This document shows positions 61,863 to 64,000 of a stretch of DNA of 64,000 bases, in pieces. Position 1 is the stretch's first letter. Each line of letters opens with the position of its first letter. Under the pieces are notes generated by a model. The model searched no databases and was not told the origin of the DNA. It worked only from the letters and a program-made list of their open reading frames with translations. Origin of the DNA: a bacterium. Its GTDB lineage: Bacteria; Elusimicrobiota; Elusimicrobia; UBA1565; UBA9628. The translations under genes and the position numbers were made by a program. The stretch is from positions 62,001 through 126,000 of the forward strand of contig JAKAQO010000001.1 of the NCBI GenBank assembly GCA_021822495.1, in the 5' to 3' direction.

Positions 61863-62857
61863 AAGGCTAGAACTTCCTCGGCGGCCATGAGTAATCGGTC
61901 CACATCCGGAATGTAATAGCGTTCCAAGCGGAAAAGTGGCATCCGAATATCCCAGCCTCCCACTCTTTTAACCGGGGCCTTGAGCACAGTTAACGCACGC
62001 TCGGAAATTTCCGCACTGATCTCAGCCGCCCAGGATCCGGAATTAGGAGCTTCATGGGCGATCAGCGCTCGACCGGTTTTAGAAACGCTTTTGAGAATGG
62101 CGTCTAAATCAAGCGGAGTGAGAGTTCTTAAATCCAAAACTTCAGCCGAAGTTCCATTTTGAGACAAACGCTCGGCAGACTTAAGACAGGTCCCAACCAT
62201 CGCCCCCCAAGAAATCATCGTCAAATCCGAGCCTTCCCGGCGCACGCGCGCGCTTCCAATTTGAATCTCATAGGGCTCTTCCTGAACCGGCCCGCGAGCC
62301 GCCCGGTAAAGAGCTTTGGGTTCAAAGAAAATGACGGGATCCGGATCTCGAACGGCGGCAATCAAAAGCCCCTTGGCGTCTTCTGGAGTCGACGGGCAAA
62401 CGACCTTGATTCCCGGGGTGTGGCAAAAATAAGCCTCTGGAGATTCCGAGTGATGCTCAGGGGCATGAATAAGCCCGCCGTGAGGCGAGCGAATAACCAA
62501 AGGCAAGGAGTAGCGTCCGCGAGTCCGGCTTCGAATTCTCCCTAAGTGAGAAACGACCTGATCAAAAATAGAGGGCGTAAATCCGTCAAATTGAATTTCA
62601 CAAACCGGCCGATACCCGGCAATGGCCAGCCCCATCGCCGAACCGATGATGCCTAGTTCTGCCAAGGGAGTGTCAACCACTCTTTCACTTCCAAAACGGT
62701 CAAACAAGCCTTCAGTCGCGCGAAAAACGCCGCCATTTTTGCCGACATCTTCGCCCAGAATAATCACGCGCTCATCTTTTTCCATCTCCTGGCGCAAGGC
62801 CTCGTTGATGGCCCCAACCAAATTGAGTTCTCGGGTTTTCACCACCGTCTTTGTCAT
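61859..62857 (-). CDS. pdhB: Pyruvate dehydrogenase E1 component, beta subunit (or related 2-oxoacid dehydrogenase)
   Basis: A 332-residue E1-beta subunit. REEL-like TRELNLVGAINEALRQEMEK opens it, then ILGEDVGKNGGVFRATEGL, ELGIIGSAMGLAIAGYRPV and EIQFDGFTPSIFDQ. HHSESPEAYFCHTPGIKVV and a C-terminal transketolase domain with VGGWDIRMPLF complete the chain. It forms a heterotetramer with an alpha subunit. No alpha, E2 or E3 gene is in this window, so the partner must lie elsewhere, and a branched-chain specificity is not excluded. GGAAGGAG precedes ATG 62857 by 4 nt. Confidence 0.9.
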   Translation of the reverse strand: MTKTVVKTRELNLVGAINEALRQEMEKDERVIILGEDVGKNGGVFRATEGLFDRFGSERVVDTPLAELGIIGSAMGLAIAGYRPVCEIQFDGFTPSIFDQVVSHLGRIRSRTRGRYSLPLVIRSPHGGLIHAPEHHSESPEAYFCHTPGIKVVCPSTPEDAKGLLIAAVRDPDPVIFFEPKALYRAARGPVQEEPYEIQIGSARVRREGSDLTMISWGAMVGTCLKSAERLSQNGTSAEVLDLRTLTPLDLDAILKSVSKTGRALIAHEAPNSGSWAAEISAEISERALTVLKAPVKRVGGWDIRMPLFRLERYYIPDVDRLLMAAEEVLAF

Positions 62858-63018
62858 GGTCTCCTTCCGTACAGACTCTGGCCGTTCTCCAACGAATCTG
62901 GAAACGGCACTTCCTCGCCTATGCTCGGTCGGAGCCGACCATTTCTGACCGAATATAAATGAGGGAATGCCGCTTCCAAATTCCGTTTAAGATAGCGACC
63001 TCGCTTAAGCTCAGTCAT
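62854..63018 (-). CDS. Small ORF of 54 codons between parA and pdhB
   Basis: An ATG at 63018 overlaps the parA stop (ATGA), and its TGA overlaps the pdhB ATG (ATGA), so it fills the gap exactly. The 54-residue basic product starts MTELKRGRYLKRNLEAAF and ends NGQSLYGRRP. No family is recognised. The pdhB ribosome-binding site lies within its last codons. Its first 20 bases recur almost exactly at 17490-17509, and a related stretch lies inside it at about 62893-62934. It may be a real coupling gene or a repeat that happens to be open. Confidence 0.5.
   Translation of the reverse strand: MTELKRGRYLKRNLEAAFPHLYSVRNGRLRPSIGEEVPFPDSLENGQSLYGRRP
62999..63018 (-). repeat. Second copy of the ATGACYGAGCTTAAGCGAGG repeat
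   Basis: It differs from the 17490-17509 copy at one of 20 bases. A diverged third stretch, with GAGCATAGGCGAGGAAGTG, lies about 62899-62917 on the same strand. Confidence 0.6.
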
Positions 63019-64000
63019 GAAATAGAAATCCCCATCTTATTGACAATCTTGTTCGCCATATTCTTAAAATCCTCACGGGCGTCTTGCGCCGCCAGAGCGT
63101 GGGATCCAATAGCGCCATCGGCCGGCTTGAGTAAAAACATAGGCTTACGCGCCTCCTGAGCCATGGCCATGAGACTTCGATAATGCTTGAGAAGGCCAAA
63201 ACAATGCGGATCCTCGGAAACCGTGTAGTCGCCCTCTATCTCCTCAAGCACGTATTTTCGATAGGCGCCAGGCATACGATGAATCCATTTTTCATAGGAT
63301 TTAGCGGGACGATCCTGGCGGATTGAATGTTGCATGACAATATAGCCGATGGGACTCATCTCGCCTTGCGGCAATTGGAGCTGGGGATCGGGATTTTTTT
63401 TCAATCGCTCACCCCACTCTTTCCGCCATTTTCTCAGAGTCGGGCCTAAATTTCTCAACCCTTGGAGAGAAAAGAGATCGGGCGCCAGCGGCACGACCAC
63501 ATGGCTTGATGAAATTAAGGCGGCTCGATTAATGGCGCCGAGATTAGGACCAATATCTACAAGCACGATTTTTGCCTTCTGCCTTTCAGCGGCTTCTTGG
63601 ATGACCCGCCAGAATGCCGATATCACCCGAAACGCGCGTTCCTTGCTGTCCAGACATTCAGGCCAAACCTGGGAAAGGTCATCCTCAAAACCGCTCAACG
63701 CCATATCTCCGGGAACAAGGAAAAGCGTATCGCTAATTTTTTGAGTCTCGGGAGTTTTAATATCGCCAACCCCGCGCCTAAGAGGCTCAATCGCTCCAAA
63801 AATCGTCCGCGAACTCCCATTCTCCGGCCATAATTTTTCTAATTCTTCATCATCAAGGAAAGCGGCGGAGAGGTTCCCCTGGGGATCAAGATCGGCGGTT
63901 AAAACGCTCAACCCCATATCTGAAAGCATCCATGCGACATGATAGATGAGAGACGTCTTGCCGACGCCGCCCTTGTTATTAAAGAATGTCAATACGGGAA
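63015..64000 (-). CDS. ParA-family ATPase (5' end beyond window)
   Basis: At least 328 codons; the frame stays open to the window edge, so the first few residues are missing. The deviant Walker A is NNKGGVGKTSLIYHVAW and the DLDPQGNLS motif follows. The Walker B-like segment is KIVLVDIGPNLGAINRAALI, and AHVVVPLAPDLFSLQG-type residues (SSHVVVPLAPDLFSL) follow. The C-terminal half is longer than in minimal ParA/Soj. No parB or centromere-like repeat is visible downstream, so chromosome, plasmid or other cargo segregation cannot be told apart. Confidence 0.85.
   Translation of the reverse strand, partial: PVLTFFNNKGGVGKTSLIYHVAWMLSDMGLSVLTADLDPQGNLSAAFLDDEELEKLWPENGSSRTIFGAIEPLRRGVGDIKTPETQKISDTLFLVPGDMALSGFEDDLSQVWPECLDSKERAFRVISAFWRVIQEAAERQKAKIVLVDIGPNLGAINRAALISSSHVVVPLAPDLFSLQGLRNLGPTLRKWRKEWGERLKKNPDPQLQLPQGEMSPIGYIVMQHSIRQDRPAKSYEKWIHRMPGAYRKYVLEEIEGDYTVSEDPHCFGLLKHYRSLMAMAQEARKPMFLLKPADGAIGSHALAAQDAREDFKNMANKIVNKMGISIS

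Noticed and set aside
1-64000. tRNA, rRNA, CRISPR arrays, insertion sequences, prophage or defence systems
   Set aside because: No cloverleaf-like or rRNA-like sequence, no regularly spaced direct repeats and no transposase, integrase or phage protein was recognised in any frame.

Overview
The window looks like a compact chromosome segment of a Gram-negative bacterium from a poorly cultivated phylum. My best guess is Omnitrophota, or possibly Elusimicrobiota. The reasons are a secreted 4,708-codon giant gene, lipoproteins and TolC-like outer-membrane modules, a long-form IspG, and almost no space between genes. The placement rests on gene content only. Nearly all of the DNA codes for protein. 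I saw no rRNA, tRNA, CRISPR array, transposase or phage gene, and no gene-free stretch over 300 bases.

Layout. (1) 1-17453, minus strand: a tightly coupled operon of four exported or membrane proteins. These are a polytopic protein with a signal peptide, the giant protein, a C-terminally anchored protein, and a lipoprotein cut by the window edge. (2) 17677-20714: a TIGR01777-type epimerase and an RDD protein, divergent from a two-ACT-domain protein, then htpX. (3) 20821-26896, plus: a LuxR-type response regulator, a membrane-anchored unknown, rocD, a glucan phosphorylase and RNase D. (4) 26959-33504: an APC permease, a sodium:solute symporter, a GYF-like/TM/Pro-Ser-rich protein, and a DksA/TraR zinc-finger protein followed by the only clear intrinsic terminator. 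(5) 33589-39380, minus: comEC-nadK-recN-gltX, overlapping end to end. (6) 39441-43294: a divergent sigma-54 factor back to back with an NtrB-like kinase and an NtrC-like activator that has no DNA-binding domain. (7) 43291-44501, minus: comF and a CcmI-C-like lipoprotein. (8) 44570-52581, plus: doxX-like, dnaX, recR, cysK, a zinc-type dehydrogenase, an ArnT/PMT-type glycosyltransferase and a CHASE3 histidine kinase. (9) 52588-64000: a Cys-rich lipoprotein and long-form ispG. They are followed by a ten-gene minus-strand run: parA, a 54-codon small ORF, pdhB, folP, glmM, a PdxJ-like protein without catalytic residues, glmS, acpS, nnrD and tsaE.

How it works together. Much is housekeeping: amino-sugar and folate precursors, isoprenoids, DNA replication and repair, and glycogen breakdown. 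The unusual parts are four. The first is the giant-protein operon, whose central protein carries serial TolC/OEP-type hairpin-helix repeats. The second is a self-contained sigma-54 circuit with an activator that cannot bind DNA in the usual way. The third is a PdxJ homologue stripped of its active site. The fourth is a set of palindromic repeats that are translated inside genes. Gene expression signals also stand out. Several genes have a -10-like hexamer only 6-9 nt before the start codon, suggesting leaderless mRNAs, and convergent genes interleave their stop codons.
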